From contig NZ_RKRG01000002.1 in assembly GCF_003814835.1 (NCBI RefSeq), positions 372,001-436,000 of the forward strand: 64,000 nucleotides of DNA, read 5' to 3'. The notes under the pieces were generated by a model. That model searched no databases and was not told where the DNA came from. It was given only the letters and a program-made list of their open reading frames with translations. This document shows positions 1-8,694 of this stretch, in pieces (positions within the stretch are counted from its first letter, which is position 1; each line of letters opens with the position of its first letter). The position numbers and the translations under genes are program-made. Source of the DNA: Methanobrevibacter gottschalkii DSM 11977 (GTDB lineage Archaea; Methanobacteriota; Methanobacteria; Methanobacteriales; Methanobacteriaceae).

Positions 1-2
1 AG

Positions 3-356
3 GGTGTAAATATTCCGGAATGTATGAAAATATATAATGAGAAATATTTATTTAACCATAAAGGAATTGCTAATCTGTATAATGATGTCTACTTATTTAA
101 TCCAAAAGGTCTTATTAATCAGTCTTTCATTGATTATTACCAATATGTAGGTGGAATTATGGGAAATTCTGGAAATGCAGGTAAATGTAATGCTTGTGGA
201 AAATGTTTGAGGAAATGCCCTCAGAAATTGGATATTATTGCAGAATTGGAGAAGGTTAAGAAAGAATTTGAATTTCCTGGTGTCAAATATATGTTGTTAT
301 TTGTTAAACATGTTGGTTTCCCACTTTATAAATTTATAAATAAATTATTAAACTAA
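3..356 (+). CDS. Aldo/keto reductase with C-terminal 4Fe-4S domain (3' end only)
   Basis: The frame is open from the left edge (first full codons read GVNIPEC) and ends at 356, so this is the C-terminal part of a longer gene and the ATG at 24 is internal. The tail carries a ferredoxin-type cluster motif, CNACGKCLRKCPQ, near the end, and the upstream GVNIPEC is the usual second cluster half in Fe-S aldo/keto reductases of methanogens and clostridia. These are predicted NAD(P)H- or ferredoxin-linked oxidoreductases; the substrate is not known. The TIM-barrel part lies outside the window, so the family call rests on the tail alone. Confidence 0.75.
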   Translation, partial: GVNIPECMKIYNEKYLFNHKGIANLYNDVYLFNPKGLINQSFIDYYQYVGGIMGNSGNAGKCNACGKCLRKCPQKLDIIAELEKVKKEFEFPGVKYMLLFVKHVGFPLYKFINKLLN

Positions 357-401
357 CATCATTATATATTTCAAAAATAAATTTACTATTGAGGTGAAAA
401 A

Positions 402-611
402 ATGAAACTCGAAGAATTATTAGCACCATGTCCAAAATGTGGTTCAAAAGACAAAATAGCTCACAGAAAAATGTTGGATAATCATAGAGCTCACGCAGAA
501 ATGGATACTGTAAAATGTGAAGAATGCGGTTATATTTTCTTCGTTAATGAAAACATGGAAGAAGATGAGAAAAAACAATTACTGAATGAATTAAACAAAA
601 TATACGGTTAA
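402..611 (+). CDS. Small Cys-rich zinc-ribbon-like peptide, putative substrate of the adjacent radical SAM enzyme
   Basis: This 69-aa protein has two knuckles, CPKCG at residues 10-14 and CEECG at about 39-43, with a charged middle rich in His/Arg/Lys (DNHRAHAEM) and a Glu/Lys tail. It has a strong ribosome site (GAGGTG) and is followed one base after its stop codon by a radical SAM/SPASM gene. From memory it matches the methanogen Cys-rich peptide family TIGR04165 (methano_modCys), which is defined by always being next to a peptide-modifying radical SAM enzyme. It may be a RiPP-type substrate or a zinc-ribbon protein that is matured. No modification has been shown here. Confidence 0.75.
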   Translation: MKLEELLAPCPKCGSKDKIAHRKMLDNHRAHAEMDTVKCEECGYIFFVNENMEEDEKKQLLNELNKIYG

Positions 612-612
612 A

Positions 613-1740
613 ATGACATTTCACGTAATGATTATTCCCACTCTCAATTGTCCATCAAAATGCAAATATTGTTGGGGTTCTGAAAATAAAAAAGAAATGA
701 TGGATATTGGAATTATAGATCAGATTATAACTTGGTTAAGTGATTTCAGAGATGATAAAGTTCATTTTACATTCCATGGTGGTGAACCGCTTCTTGCAGG
801 CTATGATTTTTACAAGACCGCTTTAGAAAAATTGTCTCTATTGCCTAATTTAGATGGATTTTCTCTTCAAAGCAATATTTGGCTTTTAACTGATGAACTT
901 ATTGATTTATTTGTTGAGTACAATGTTGTTGTAAGTACAAGTATTGACGGACCAAAAGAAATCAATGATTATCAAAGAGGGGAGGGTTACTTTGATAAAA
1001 CAATGGCCAGATATGAAGCTGCTAAAAATAAAGGATTATTAATTAACTTTGTTTTAACAGTGACTGATTATTCAAAGGATTTCTCTGATGAATTGTATGA
1101 TTTCTTTAAAAATGAAAAGATGAATTTAAAAATCCATGCAGCTCTTCCATCACTTCGTGGAGACAATGCAGATTCCTGGGCCCTTGAACAAGAAGAGCAT
1201 GGTAAATTATTGGTTGAATGGTTGGATAAATACCTTTATGACCTGGACAAATTCTCAATAATGGATTTAGATCATATCTCTAAAAGTTCACTTAGAAGAA
1301 GGGGAACTCTGTGTACCTTTGCAGATTGTATAGGAACTACATTTGCGGTTGGTTTTGATGGTTCTATTTATCCATGTTATAGATTTGTGGGAATGCCGGA
1401 TTACATTTTAGGTAATGTCGGTGACAATCCAAGTTTCGATGACTTAAAGACATCTGATGCATGGGTGAAACTTCAAGAATTCAGAGATTATGTTGATGAA
1501 AACTGTAAGAAATGTAAGCATGTTAAATATTGTGAAGGAGGATGTCCTTACAATGCTATTGTTGCATATCAGACACCTAAAGCAGTTGACCCGCAGTGTA
1601 GAGCATATAAAATGATATTTGATGAAGTTTCAAAAAGAATGAACAAAGAGTTTGCTCGTTCTGCTTTTGGTTTAGGTGGTTCTGAGCCTAAAGGTGAAGG
1701 TGAAGCTTTTAGCATAATGGATTTGGCTATGAAGCATTAA
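613..1740 (+). CDS. Peptide-modifying radical SAM/SPASM enzyme
   Basis: A 375-aa radical SAM enzyme. The SAM-cluster motif CPSKCKYCWG (CX3CX2C) is at residues 13-22 and FTFHGGEPLL follows at about 53. The C-terminal SPASM region holds Cys-rich runs (CTFADCIG, YPCYRF, CKKCKHVKYCEGGCPYN, CRAYK) that would bind auxiliary Fe-S clusters, as in anSME and peptide-maturing enzymes. Only one base separates it from the upstream Cys-rich peptide gene, implying translational coupling. I recall this as the TIGR04083 family of methanogens, paired with TIGR04165 peptides. The reaction (sactionine, other crosslink, or Ser/Cys oxidation) cannot be read from the sequence. Confidence 0.85.
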   Translation: MTFHVMIIPTLNCPSKCKYCWGSENKKEMMDIGIIDQIITWLSDFRDDKVHFTFHGGEPLLAGYDFYKTALEKLSLLPNLDGFSLQSNIWLLTDELIDLFVEYNVVVSTSIDGPKEINDYQRGEGYFDKTMARYEAAKNKGLLINFVLTVTDYSKDFSDELYDFFKNEKMNLKIHAALPSLRGDNADSWALEQEEHGKLLVEWLDKYLYDLDKFSIMDLDHISKSSLRRRGTLCTFADCIGTTFAVGFDGSIYPCYRFVGMPDYILGNVGDNPSFDDLKTSDAWVKLQEFRDYVDENCKKCKHVKYCEGGCPYNAIVAYQTPKAVDPQCRAYKMIFDEVSKRMNKEFARSAFGLGGSEPKGEGEAFSIMDLAMKH

Positions 1741-1775
1741 TCCTTTCTATTTTTTTTAAGTTTTGTGTAGTGCTG

Positions 1776-2000
1776 AGTATATAAATAAACTCAAAAAAAG
1801 TAATAAAGTTTATATTATTGGGTTGATATAATATTCAATAGTAATACTTAGTATTTAAATAAATTCAAAAAAAGTAATACTTTTTTGGTTTCTGTTACTT
1901 AATGAATTTAATTTTTTAATGGTTTAAAATTTTGGGAAATCTATTAAAAAATTTTTAAGTAATACTTTGTATTTAAATAAATTCAAAAAAAGTAATACTT
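1776..2000 (+). promoter_or_regulatory. Three promoter-like direct repeats upstream of the metal ATPase gene
   Basis: Three related units lie at 1776-1808, 1840-1882 and 1957-2000. Each contains a TATA-like box (GTATTTAAATAAA, in unit 1 GTATATAAATAAA) followed by TCAAAAAAAGTAATA. In units 2 and 3 the TATA box is bracketed by AAGTAATACT-type sequences on both sides. The last unit ends 13 bases before the ATPase ATG, next to an AGGGGGG ribosome site. I read AGTAATACTT as a candidate operator, with the repeats arising by duplication of a regulated promoter. The regulator is unknown. Confidence 0.6.
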
Positions 2001-2013
2001 AGGGGGGTTTTCT

Positions 2014-4062
2014 ATGATAGATGAAATAACTGATTTCCTATTTGGATTAAAAATGACCATTGTTTCAGGTATATTTTTATTAATTGCAGTTATTTTCATG
2101 ATTTTTGGAGTTAATACTCCAATTTATTTAAACCCTGCATGGGGAACAGTAATAATAAGCGGTATTCCAATGTTGACATTAGCAATGTCAAGATTAATCC
2201 GTGAAAAATGGATTTCTTCTGCACTTTTAATTGCAATTGCTATGGTTGCCTCACTTTTGATTGGTGAAGTTTTTGCAGCAGGTGAAGTTGCATGGATTAT
2301 GGCATTAGGTGCTATTTTGGAAGACTGGACAGTGGAAAGAGCTAAGAAAGGATTAAAAAATCTTATTAATCTAACTCCACGAACAGGTAGGAGAATAATT
2401 AATGGTAATGAAGAGATGATATTTGTCAATGAAATTAAAATTGGGGATATTTTAAGAATTCTTCCAGGTGAAAGTGTACCTGTTGATGGTGAAATTGTAA
2501 GGGGTACATCTTCGCTTGATCAGTCAATTATGACTGGTGAATCTCTTCCTATTGATAAAGAAGTAGGTGATGAGGTATTTTGCGGAACCATGAATATGTA
2601 TGGCGCAATTGACATTAAAGCAACTAGTTTGGATGAAAATTCATCACTTCAAAAATTAATTGATCTTGTAAAAGCAGCTGATGAAAAACAAGCTCCAACA
2701 CAAAGGATTGCTGATAAATGGGCAACTTGGCTTGTTCCTGTTGCATTAATAATTGCTGTTGTATCTTGGATTGTAACGGGTAATATTGAACGTGGAGTAA
2801 CAGTTTTGGTAGTATTCTGCCCATGTGCATTAATACTTGCAACACCAACTGCAATAATGGCTGCTATTGGTCAGGCAACAAAATATGGGGTACTTATTAA
2901 ATCTGGTGAAGCACTTGAAACCCTTGGTGGTCTAAATACTTTAGTATTCGATAAAACTGGCACATTAACTTATGGTAACTTAGAAGTTTCTGATGTTATC
3001 TCCTTAAATGAGCATTTAACTGATGAAGATTTGCTAAAAATCACTGCTTCATGTGAAAAATTAAGCGAACATCCATTGGCCAAGGCTATTGTAAATAATG
3101 CAAATGAAGTTAAAATTCAAATTGAAGAACCAGAAGAATTTAAAATGTATCCCGGTAAGGGAGTTACATGTATAAATTCCTATGGTAGAGTATATGTAGG
3201 AAACTCCAAATTTCTATCCGAAAACAATATTCATATAAATATTGATAGTCAATTAGACAAATTAAAACATGAAGGAAAAGCCTCAATTATAATTGCATTA
3301 AATGGTGAAGTCATTGGATTAATCGGATTATCTGATGTTGTTCGTGAAGATTCCAAAAGCATGATTGATAAATTACATGATTTAGGTAATGAGACTATAT
3401 TGCTAACAGGGGATAACACAGAAACTGCTAATTACTTTGCTGCAAAAGTGGGAATTAGCAGAGTTTATGGAAATTTACTGCCGCATGAAAAGCTTGATCG
3501 GATTGAAAAACTCAAAAATGATGGTAAAAATGTCTGCATGATTGGAGATGGCGTAAATGATGCACCCGCTTTAAAAACTTCTGATGTGGGTGTTGCAATG
3601 GGTTCAGTTGGAAGTGATGTAGCTATCGAAGCAGCCGATATTGCTCTTTTAGGCGATGATATTGGTAAAATTCCCTATCTTAAAAAACTGTCTAATTCTA
3701 CATTATTTACAATTAAAGCAAACATTGCAATTTCCATGACAATTAATGCAGTAGCTATTGTCTGTTCTGTACTTGGTTTATTAAATCCTGTAACCGGTGC
3801 TATTGTTCACAATGCCGGATCTTGTCTTGTAGTTTTAAATGCAGCATTATTATATGACAGGCACTTTGATGATTCAGTTAAAATAATGGATACTGAAAGT
3901 GTTGAACATTCTCATTATCATTTCCACAATGATGGTGAACACACACATTCTCATGACCATGTTCATATAATTAATGAAATAAGAACAGATAATGGAATTA
4001 AACATATTCATGCTCACAAACATGCTTTTAGAAGGCAAATTTGCAAAACTTATCACAGTTAG
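2014..4062 (+). CDS. Heavy-metal-translocating P-type (P1B) ATPase with His-rich C-terminus
   Basis: This 682-aa membrane pump has no N-terminal heavy-metal-binding domain and starts directly with membrane helices. It has TGES in the actuator domain (about residue 174), CPCAL in the metal-site helix (about 268), the phosphorylation motif DKTGTLT (about 313), and GDGVNDAPAL (about 511). The last helix contains HNAGSCLVVLNAALL. The final 50 residues are very His-rich (HSHYHFHNDGEHTHSHDHVH, then HIHAHKH), suggesting binding of Zn, Ni, Cd or Cu in the cytoplasm. The CPC motif fits Cu/Zn/Cd-type pumps, but the ion cannot be fixed. Repeated promoter elements upstream suggest tight regulation. Confidence 0.9.
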   Translation: MIDEITDFLFGLKMTIVSGIFLLIAVIFMIFGVNTPIYLNPAWGTVIISGIPMLTLAMSRLIREKWISSALLIAIAMVASLLIGEVFAAGEVAWIMALGAILEDWTVERAKKGLKNLINLTPRTGRRIINGNEEMIFVNEIKIGDILRILPGESVPVDGEIVRGTSSLDQSIMTGESLPIDKEVGDEVFCGTMNMYGAIDIKATSLDENSSLQKLIDLVKAADEKQAPTQRIADKWATWLVPVALIIAVVSWIVTGNIERGVTVLVVFCPCALILATPTAIMAAIGQATKYGVLIKSGEALETLGGLNTLVFDKTGTLTYGNLEVSDVISLNEHLTDEDLLKITASCEKLSEHPLAKAIVNNANEVKIQIEEPEEFKMYPGKGVTCINSYGRVYVGNSKFLSENNIHINIDSQLDKLKHEGKASIIIALNGEVIGLIGLSDVVREDSKSMIDKLHDLGNETILLTGDNTETANYFAAKVGISRVYGNLLPHEKLDRIEKLKNDGKNVCMIGDGVNDAPALKTSDVGVAMGSVGSDVAIEAADIALLGDDIGKIPYLKKLSNSTLFTIKANIAISMTINAVAIVCSVLGLLNPVTGAIVHNAGSCLVVLNAALLYDRHFDDSVKIMDTESVEHSHYHFHNDGEHTHSHDHVHIINEIRTDNGIKHIHAHKHAFRRQICKTYHS

Positions 4063-4162
4063 CAGTTTTTTATGTTAATCATACCTCATGATAAATCATT
4101 AATATTTATAAAGTATATCTGACATAAATTAAAATACTAATAATATTTGATGAGGATTATGC

Positions 4163-5065
4163 ATGTTAACATCTGTTCAAAAGGAAATTTTACAAACCTT
4201 AATAAATTTATATCAATCATCTAATGGTAAGTCTATTAAGGGAGAGGATATTGCTGAGGTTATGGGAAGGAATCCCGGAACAATTCGTAATCAGATGCAA
4301 TCATTAAGAAGCTTAGGTTTAGTTAAGGGTGTACCAGGTCCTAGAGGAGGATATAAGCCAACTATTGAAGCTTACCACTCTTTAAACATAACTGTTTCAG
4401 ATAAAGATTCCAAAGTGCCTATTTTTAAAAACGGCAATAGGGTTGAGGATATTTCTGTTGCAAAAATTGAATTTACTAGTGTTCCACAACCGAGTGAATG
4501 TGAAGCTGCTATTAAAGTTTTAGGAAGTATTAAAGACTTAACTTTAGGCGATACTATAAGTATTGGACCGACTCCTGTCAACAACTTAGGAATTCTTGGA
4601 ACTATAGTTGGCCGTGATGATATGGACAATATACTTTTACTTGATACGAAGACTATTAGAAGTATTCCTAAACAATCAGTTGGTGAAATTGCAAGTCGTG
4701 ATGTCATATCCTTTAAAATGAATTGCACTATAAAAGATGCCGCAAAAAGATTAGCTGAAAATGAGATTGATGGTGCACCGGTAATGAAGGATGGAAAAGT
4801 AGTTGGTGTATTCACAGTGTCTGATCTTGTTCACGCGATTGCTGAAGATAAAGATAATTGTACTGTTGGTGAATTGATGTCTACAAATCTTATAATTGTT
4901 AATGAGGATTTGAAAATAGCTAATGCAATCGAAGTGATGCTTAAAAAATCAATTTCCAGATTAATTGTTGCAGATAACAATCAAGATTTACTAGGTATTG
5001 TTACAAGAACAGATTTGATTAATATAATTGCCAATTTAGATCAATTCCCAATAATTACAAACTAA
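4163..5065 (+). CDS. HTH transcriptional regulator with paired CBS domains
   Basis: A 300-aa protein. Residues 1-65 form a winged helix-turn-helix (GEDIAEVMGRNPGTIRNQMQSLRSLGLV). A middle domain follows, and then two CBS motifs at about 175-225 (NEIDGAPVMKDGKVVGVFTVSDL) and 235-295 (KSISRLIVADNNQDLLGIVTRTDL), which usually bind adenosyl nucleotides. This HTH-CBS architecture is common in methanogens (MJ1232-like). It has its own promoter region and lies 17 bp upstream of deoxyhypusine synthase. Whether it controls the neighbouring metal ATPase is an open guess from position only. Confidence 0.85.
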   Translation: MLTSVQKEILQTLINLYQSSNGKSIKGEDIAEVMGRNPGTIRNQMQSLRSLGLVKGVPGPRGGYKPTIEAYHSLNITVSDKDSKVPIFKNGNRVEDISVAKIEFTSVPQPSECEAAIKVLGSIKDLTLGDTISIGPTPVNNLGILGTIVGRDDMDNILLLDTKTIRSIPKQSVGEIASRDVISFKMNCTIKDAAKRLAENEIDGAPVMKDGKVVGVFTVSDLVHAIAEDKDNCTVGELMSTNLIIVNEDLKIANAIEVMLKKSISRLIVADNNQDLLGIVTRTDLINIIANLDQFPIITN

Positions 5066-5082
5066 TTTTTAAGTGATTTTTA

Positions 5083-6006
5083 ATGAAGGTTAACCAAATT
5101 AATGTAGAAAGTAATATGAATGTGTCTGATTTAATAGATAATTTTGATGCATCCGGTGTTTTGGGTGCTGGTAGAGTAGCTCGTGCACGTAATATTTTAG
5201 TTGACATGATACAAGATAAAGACATGAATGTGTTTATGAGTCTTGGAGGTCCCTTAATACCTGGAGGTATGAGAAATGTTGTATCTAAAATGATTAAAGA
5301 AGGGCATGTTAATTTAATTGTTTCAAGTGGAGCTAATTTAACACATGATCTTGTAGAGGCATTTGGTGGAGCTCATTATCGCCATGAAGGAAAAGATGAT
5401 GAAGAATTAAATGAAGAAGGGATAGGTCGTATTGCTGATATTAATGTTGGTTCAGATGATTTTACTATTTTTGAGACAGAAATAACTAAAATATTTGAAA
5501 AAATAGCTTCTAAAAGGAAAGTTATTTCAATTCAAGAATTATTATATGAAATTGGTCTTCTAGTTGAAGATGAAAACTCATTTATTGCAAATGCTGCAAA
5601 AAATAATGTTCCAATTTTTGCTCCTGGAATAATTGATTCAATGATTGGATTGCAGCTTTGGATTTTTTCCCAGGACCATGACTTTACAATAAGTGCTGCA
5701 GGAGATATGCCTTATCTATCTGATATTGTATTCGGTTCGGAGAAAGTTGGTGCAATCCTTTTAGGTGGTGGCCTTACTAAACATTATACTTTAGCATCTA
5801 ATGTAATTACTGGAGGACTTGATTCAGCTATTCAAATTACAATGGATAGGCCTGAAGCAGGTAGTTTAGGTGGAGCGCCATTAGAAGAAGCAAAATCATG
5901 GGCAAAAGCAAAATGCGGATCTAATTTAGCTAGTGTGGTTGGGGATGTTACGGTTATTTTCCCATTAATTTATGCATCTGCATTAGATAAAATCAATAGT
6001 GATTAG
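5083..6006 (+). CDS. dys: Deoxyhypusine synthase
   Basis: 307 aa, the normal archaeal length. It transfers the aminobutyl group of spermidine to a lysine of translation factor aIF5A, using NAD. Diagnostic stretches are SGANLTHDLVEAFGGAHYRH, the GGG turn in ILLGGGLTKHYTL, and the C-terminal PEAGSLGGAPLEEAKSWAKAK, which aligns with the catalytic lysine segment (SWGK in the human enzyme). It ends in TAG and the next gene's ATG starts immediately after. An archaeal/eukaryal housekeeping gene. Confidence 0.93.
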   Translation: MKVNQINVESNMNVSDLIDNFDASGVLGAGRVARARNILVDMIQDKDMNVFMSLGGPLIPGGMRNVVSKMIKEGHVNLIVSSGANLTHDLVEAFGGAHYRHEGKDDEELNEEGIGRIADINVGSDDFTIFETEITKIFEKIASKRKVISIQELLYEIGLLVEDENSFIANAAKNNVPIFAPGIIDSMIGLQLWIFSQDHDFTISAAGDMPYLSDIVFGSEKVGAILLGGGLTKHYTLASNVITGGLDSAIQITMDRPEAGSLGGAPLEEAKSWAKAKCGSNLASVVGDVTVIFPLIYASALDKINSD

Positions 6007-6534
6007 ATGGAATATATTATTTTAGCAATTTTATTTTTGTTATCCGGATTTTTCATGAAATATTCGGATGATTTATTTGATGACAAGAAGGATTTAAAAT
6101 TTGCAAGTGTTTTCGGTGTTTTATGTGCTATTGCATCTGCTGGTGCTACAATTTATAGTACAGAAGCAGCATATATTTTTATTGCAATCCTGTTAGGCAA
6201 TTTAATAGCTCTAAAAGTAGATGGCATTCATCATATTATAACATTGCTTTTGTTTGTTTTATTATGTCTCGTATTCGGGATTCCTGAGTTAAGTTATGTC
6301 ATTTTATTAATCTGTATTTTAGCAGCTCTTGGTGATGAAGTAGGTCATGAATTAATCTCAAAAGTTACTGATAATAAGTTTTTAAATCTATTTTTCGAAT
6401 ATAGGTTTGTAATGAAAGTTGTGATTTTACTTTTGGCTATTGGTGGTGTATTTAGTATTTGGATATTCCTATGCTTTTTATCCTTTGAAATAGCTTATGA
6501 ATTTGCAGGAATTATTTTTGAAAGATTTAATTAA
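6007..6534 (+). CDS. Hypothetical multi-spanning membrane protein
   Basis: 175 aa with about six hydrophobic segments and a few charged loops (KYSDDLFDDKKDLK near residue 20, EVGHELISKVTDNK near 120). The ATG directly abuts the dys stop codon, so translation is probably coupled. I do not recognise the family. The conserved-looking acidic loop DDLFDD and the EVGHE segment within membrane surroundings resemble small archaeal membrane proteins of unknown role. No enzymatic motif is evident. Confidence 0.7.
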   Translation: MEYIILAILFLLSGFFMKYSDDLFDDKKDLKFASVFGVLCAIASAGATIYSTEAAYIFIAILLGNLIALKVDGIHHIITLLLFVLLCLVFGIPELSYVILLICILAALGDEVGHELISKVTDNKFLNLFFEYRFVMKVVILLLAIGGVFSIWIFLCFLSFEIAYEFAGIIFERFN

Positions 6535-6546
6535 AAAAAGAAGATA

Positions 6547-6567
6547 AAAAGAATATAAAATTCTTTT
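6547..6567. terminator. Bidirectional hairpin between convergent genes
   Basis: An 8-bp perfect stem, AAAAGAAT / ATTCTTTT (6547-6554 with 6560-6567), loop ATAAA, followed by AAATTTTT on the plus strand and preceded by A-rich sequence. It lies between the convergent ends of the membrane protein gene and the DUF5654-like gene and can serve both strands. Confidence 0.5.
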
Positions 6568-6573
6568 AAATTT

Positions 6574-6819
6574 TTATTCACCAAGTTCTATGCCCATTTT
6601 ACCTGCTACTCTTGCAAGAAGTACTGTAACAACAACTGCAACAATAGTCACGATGATTGCATAGATAAATAAACTAGGAAGTGCATCTCCAGTACCAATG
6701 ATTGTTGCAATTAATTTTTGGATTGCATCATTCCATGCTAAACCTGCTACAAATGCAAATGCAGTAGTAATTAATCCTAAGATTGTTTCCATTACTAATT
6801 TGGTTACTTCGTTTGCCAT
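6574..6819 (-). CDS. Small DUF5654-like membrane protein
   Basis: 81 aa with two hydrophobic helices: residues 10-28 (TILGLITTAFAFVAGLAWN) and 48-70 (LFIYAIIVTIVAVVVTVLL), separated by a polar segment with GTGDALPS. A good ribosome site (GGTGAAA) precedes the ATG. From memory it resembles the DUF5654 family of short archaeal membrane proteins; the role is unknown. It stands alone between two genes, with pyrF in the same orientation upstream. Confidence 0.65.
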   Translation of the reverse strand: MANEVTKLVMETILGLITTAFAFVAGLAWNDAIQKLIATIIGTGDALPSLFIYAIIVTIVAVVVTVLLARVAGKMGIELGE

Positions 6820-6903
6820 TTATTTTCACCCCATATCATTTTTTTTTGTTTTGTATTTAAAAACAATTTAATTTTTATTTTTTTTAATTAAAATAGTTTA
6901 GTC

Positions 6904-7551
6904 TTATTTTAAAGATTCAATTAAATTTTTGCATGCAGTTTTTGGCTTTTCTGATTCATAAATGCTTCTTCCAACAATGATTGCATTGGAGTATTCAAGT
7001 GTTTTTTTACCGTCTCCTCCTTGTTTTCCAACTCCCGGTGAAATAATGTATGATTCATTTCCAACAATATTTCTGATTTCTGATAAACGATCTAATCTAG
7101 TTGCTGGTGCAACATAGTTGGTGATTCCCATATCCACTCCCATTTGAGCTATCGCATCTGCATTTTTTTGTAAAAACATTTTAGCACCGGGATGAGACAT
7201 TTCAGTAAGTAAAAATAATTCTTTTCCATGTTTGTTTGCCATATTCAGACATGCTTGAACACTGTCTTCTCCAACAAAGCCATGGCAGATTATTGCATCG
7301 GCTCCTGCTTTAAAAGTTTCATCACATATTTTAGAGTTTGTTGCGTCTATGTCTGCTACTTTGAAGTCACATATCACTTTAAATCCAAACTTATTTTTTA
7401 ATTTATTAATAATTTCAAGACCTTCTGCCAATGCTAATGGATAACCAATTTTTATTGTATCAATGTATTCTTTAATTGAATCACAAATTTCAATAGCATC
7501 ACTTTCGTTCATTACATCAAGGGCTAAGATTAAGTTATTTTTTATATTCAT
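6904..7551 (-). CDS. pyrF: Orotidine 5'-phosphate decarboxylase
   Basis: 215 aa, typical of the short archaeal enzyme. It decarboxylates OMP to UMP, the last step of de novo pyrimidine synthesis. The N-terminal LALDVMN gives the first phosphate/base-binding Asp. The catalytic D-x-K-x-x-D-I tetrad appears as CDFKVADIDAT at about residues 61-71. The C-terminal phosphate-gripper loop reads ISPGVGKQGGDG, followed by IVGRSIYES. It is divergent from the cobalt transporter operon, sharing the 7552-7722 intergenic region. Confidence 0.95.
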   Translation of the reverse strand: MNIKNNLILALDVMNESDAIEICDSIKEYIDTIKIGYPLALAEGLEIINKLKNKFGFKVICDFKVADIDATNSKICDETFKAGADAIICHGFVGEDSVQACLNMANKHGKELFLLTEMSHPGAKMFLQKNADAIAQMGVDMGITNYVAPATRLDRLSEIRNIVGNESYIISPGVGKQGGDGKKTLEYSNAIIVGRSIYESEKPKTACKNLIESLK

Positions 7552-7722
7552 GTTATCAACTTTTTGATTTATGATTTGAATAAATTTTTTAATAATATTT
7601 ATATAGAATAATGTATATAATTAATATTATCAATAATACTTTAATTTATTTTAATTTCAATTAAGTTTTTATTGACTGTTTTGTCAAGTTATATTGATAG
7701 ACTATTTGGAGGAAATTATTTT

Positions 7723-8388
7723 ATGCATATTATGGAAGGATATTTACCATTAACATGGTGTATTGTGTGGTTTGTCATATCATTCATCATTGTTGCATTT
7801 GGTATTTATCAAATTAAAAAAATTGTTGATGAAACCCCTGAATCTAAAGCTTTACTTGCTGTAAGCGGTGCATTCATGTTCATCTTGTCATCTTTGAAAT
7901 TACCTTCTGTTACTGGAAGTTGTTCTCACCCTTGTGGTAATGGATTGGGCGCAGCATTATTTGGTCCTGCAGTAACTGCAGTATTAGCAACTATTGTTCT
8001 TTTATTCCAAGCAATTTTACTTGCTCATGGTGGTTTAACTACATTGGGTGCAAACATATTTTCAATGGGTATTGTCGGACCATTCGTCGCATGGATTGCA
8101 TACAAAGGTTTGACTAAAGCTAATATCTCTTCTACCATTGCAATATTTTTTGCAGCATTTTTAGGAGATTTATTAACCTACGTAGCTACTTCATTCCAAT
8201 TAGCATTTGCTTTCCCAGCTCCTACTTTCAGTGCAGCTTTAGGAAAATTCTTAGTTATTTTTGCAGTAACTCAAGTACCATTAGCTATTGGTGAAGCTAT
8301 ATTGACTGTAATTATTTGGGATAGATTAAAAGCTTACAAACCAAAATTGTTGAACAAACTTGGTGCATTAGCTCCTAATGAAGCATAG
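7723..8388 (+). CDS. cbiM: Cobalt ECF transporter substrate-binding protein CbiM
   Basis: 221 aa from the ATG at 7723. A TTG further upstream would add 17 residues, but the metal site of CbiM needs the mature N-terminus Met-His-Ile-Met-Glu-Gly, and GGAGG sits 8-12 bases upstream of 7723. The membrane protein has about six helices and the conserved [21 protein letters not shown] segment, whose second His completes the Co2+ site. It is the S-component of the cobalt importer that supplies cobamide synthesis needed by methanogenic methyltransferases. First gene of cbiMNQO. Confidence 0.95.
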   Translation: MHIMEGYLPLTWCIVWFVISFIIVAFGIYQIKKIVDETPESKALLAVSGAFMFILSSLKLPSVTGSCSHPCGNGLGAALFGPAVTAVLATIVLLFQAILLAHGGLTTLGANIFSMGIVGPFVAWIAYKGLTKANISSTIAIFFAAFLGDLLTYVATSFQLAFAFPAPTFSAALGKFLVIFAVTQVPLAIGEAILTVIIWDRLKAYKPKLLNKLGALAPNEA

Positions 8389-8397
8389 GTGATTATC

Positions 8398-8685
8398 ATG
8401 AAAACATCTACATTAATTATTTTAGCAGTTGTTTGTATTATATTATTTGTAGCACCATTGGCAATGTATAATGGTCATGGGGAAGATGATGGATACTTTG
8501 GTGGTGCAGATGATGCTGCAGGCGAAGCTATTGAGGAATCAGGTTTTGAACCTTGGTTTTCATCAATTTGGGAACCACCTAGTGGTGAAATAGAAAGTTT
8601 ATTATTTGCTCTTCAAGCAGCTATAGGTGCAATCATTATTGGATATGCATTTGGTTACTGGAGAGGTAAAGGTAAAGAAGAATAA
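8398..8685 (+). CDS. cbiN: Cobalt transport protein CbiN
   Basis: 95 aa from the ATG at 8398, which lies just behind a GGTGAT ribosome site; the GTG at 8389 is part of that site. There are two transmembrane helices (residues 5-23 and about 65-83), with an outside loop rich in Asp/Glu/Gly between them (HGEDDGYFGGADDAAGEA), as in all CbiN proteins. CbiN assists loading of Co2+ onto CbiM. The gene follows cbiM by 9 bp and its stop codon lies in the loop of a strong hairpin. Confidence 0.92.
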   Translation: MKTSTLIILAVVCIILFVAPLAMYNGHGEDDGYFGGADDAAGEAIEESGFEPWFSSIWEPPSGEIESLLFALQAAIGAIIIGYAFGYWRGKGKEE

Positions 8686-8694
8686 TTCTTCTTT
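8674..8694 (+). terminator. Hairpin centred on the cbiN stop codon
   Basis: A 9-bp perfect stem, AAAGAAGAA / TTCTTCTTT (8674-8682 with 8686-8694), whose 3-nt loop is exactly the TAA stop of cbiN. A T-rich tract (ATTATTTTTTTCTTTTTTTT) follows. It may terminate part of the transcripts or stabilise cbiMN mRNA, giving more CbiMN than CbiQO. Confidence 0.5.

Noticed and set aside
24-356. Complete 110-aa ferredoxin-like gene
   Set aside because: The frame is open to the window edge with family-specific residues upstream of the ATG, so this is the tail of a longer protein.
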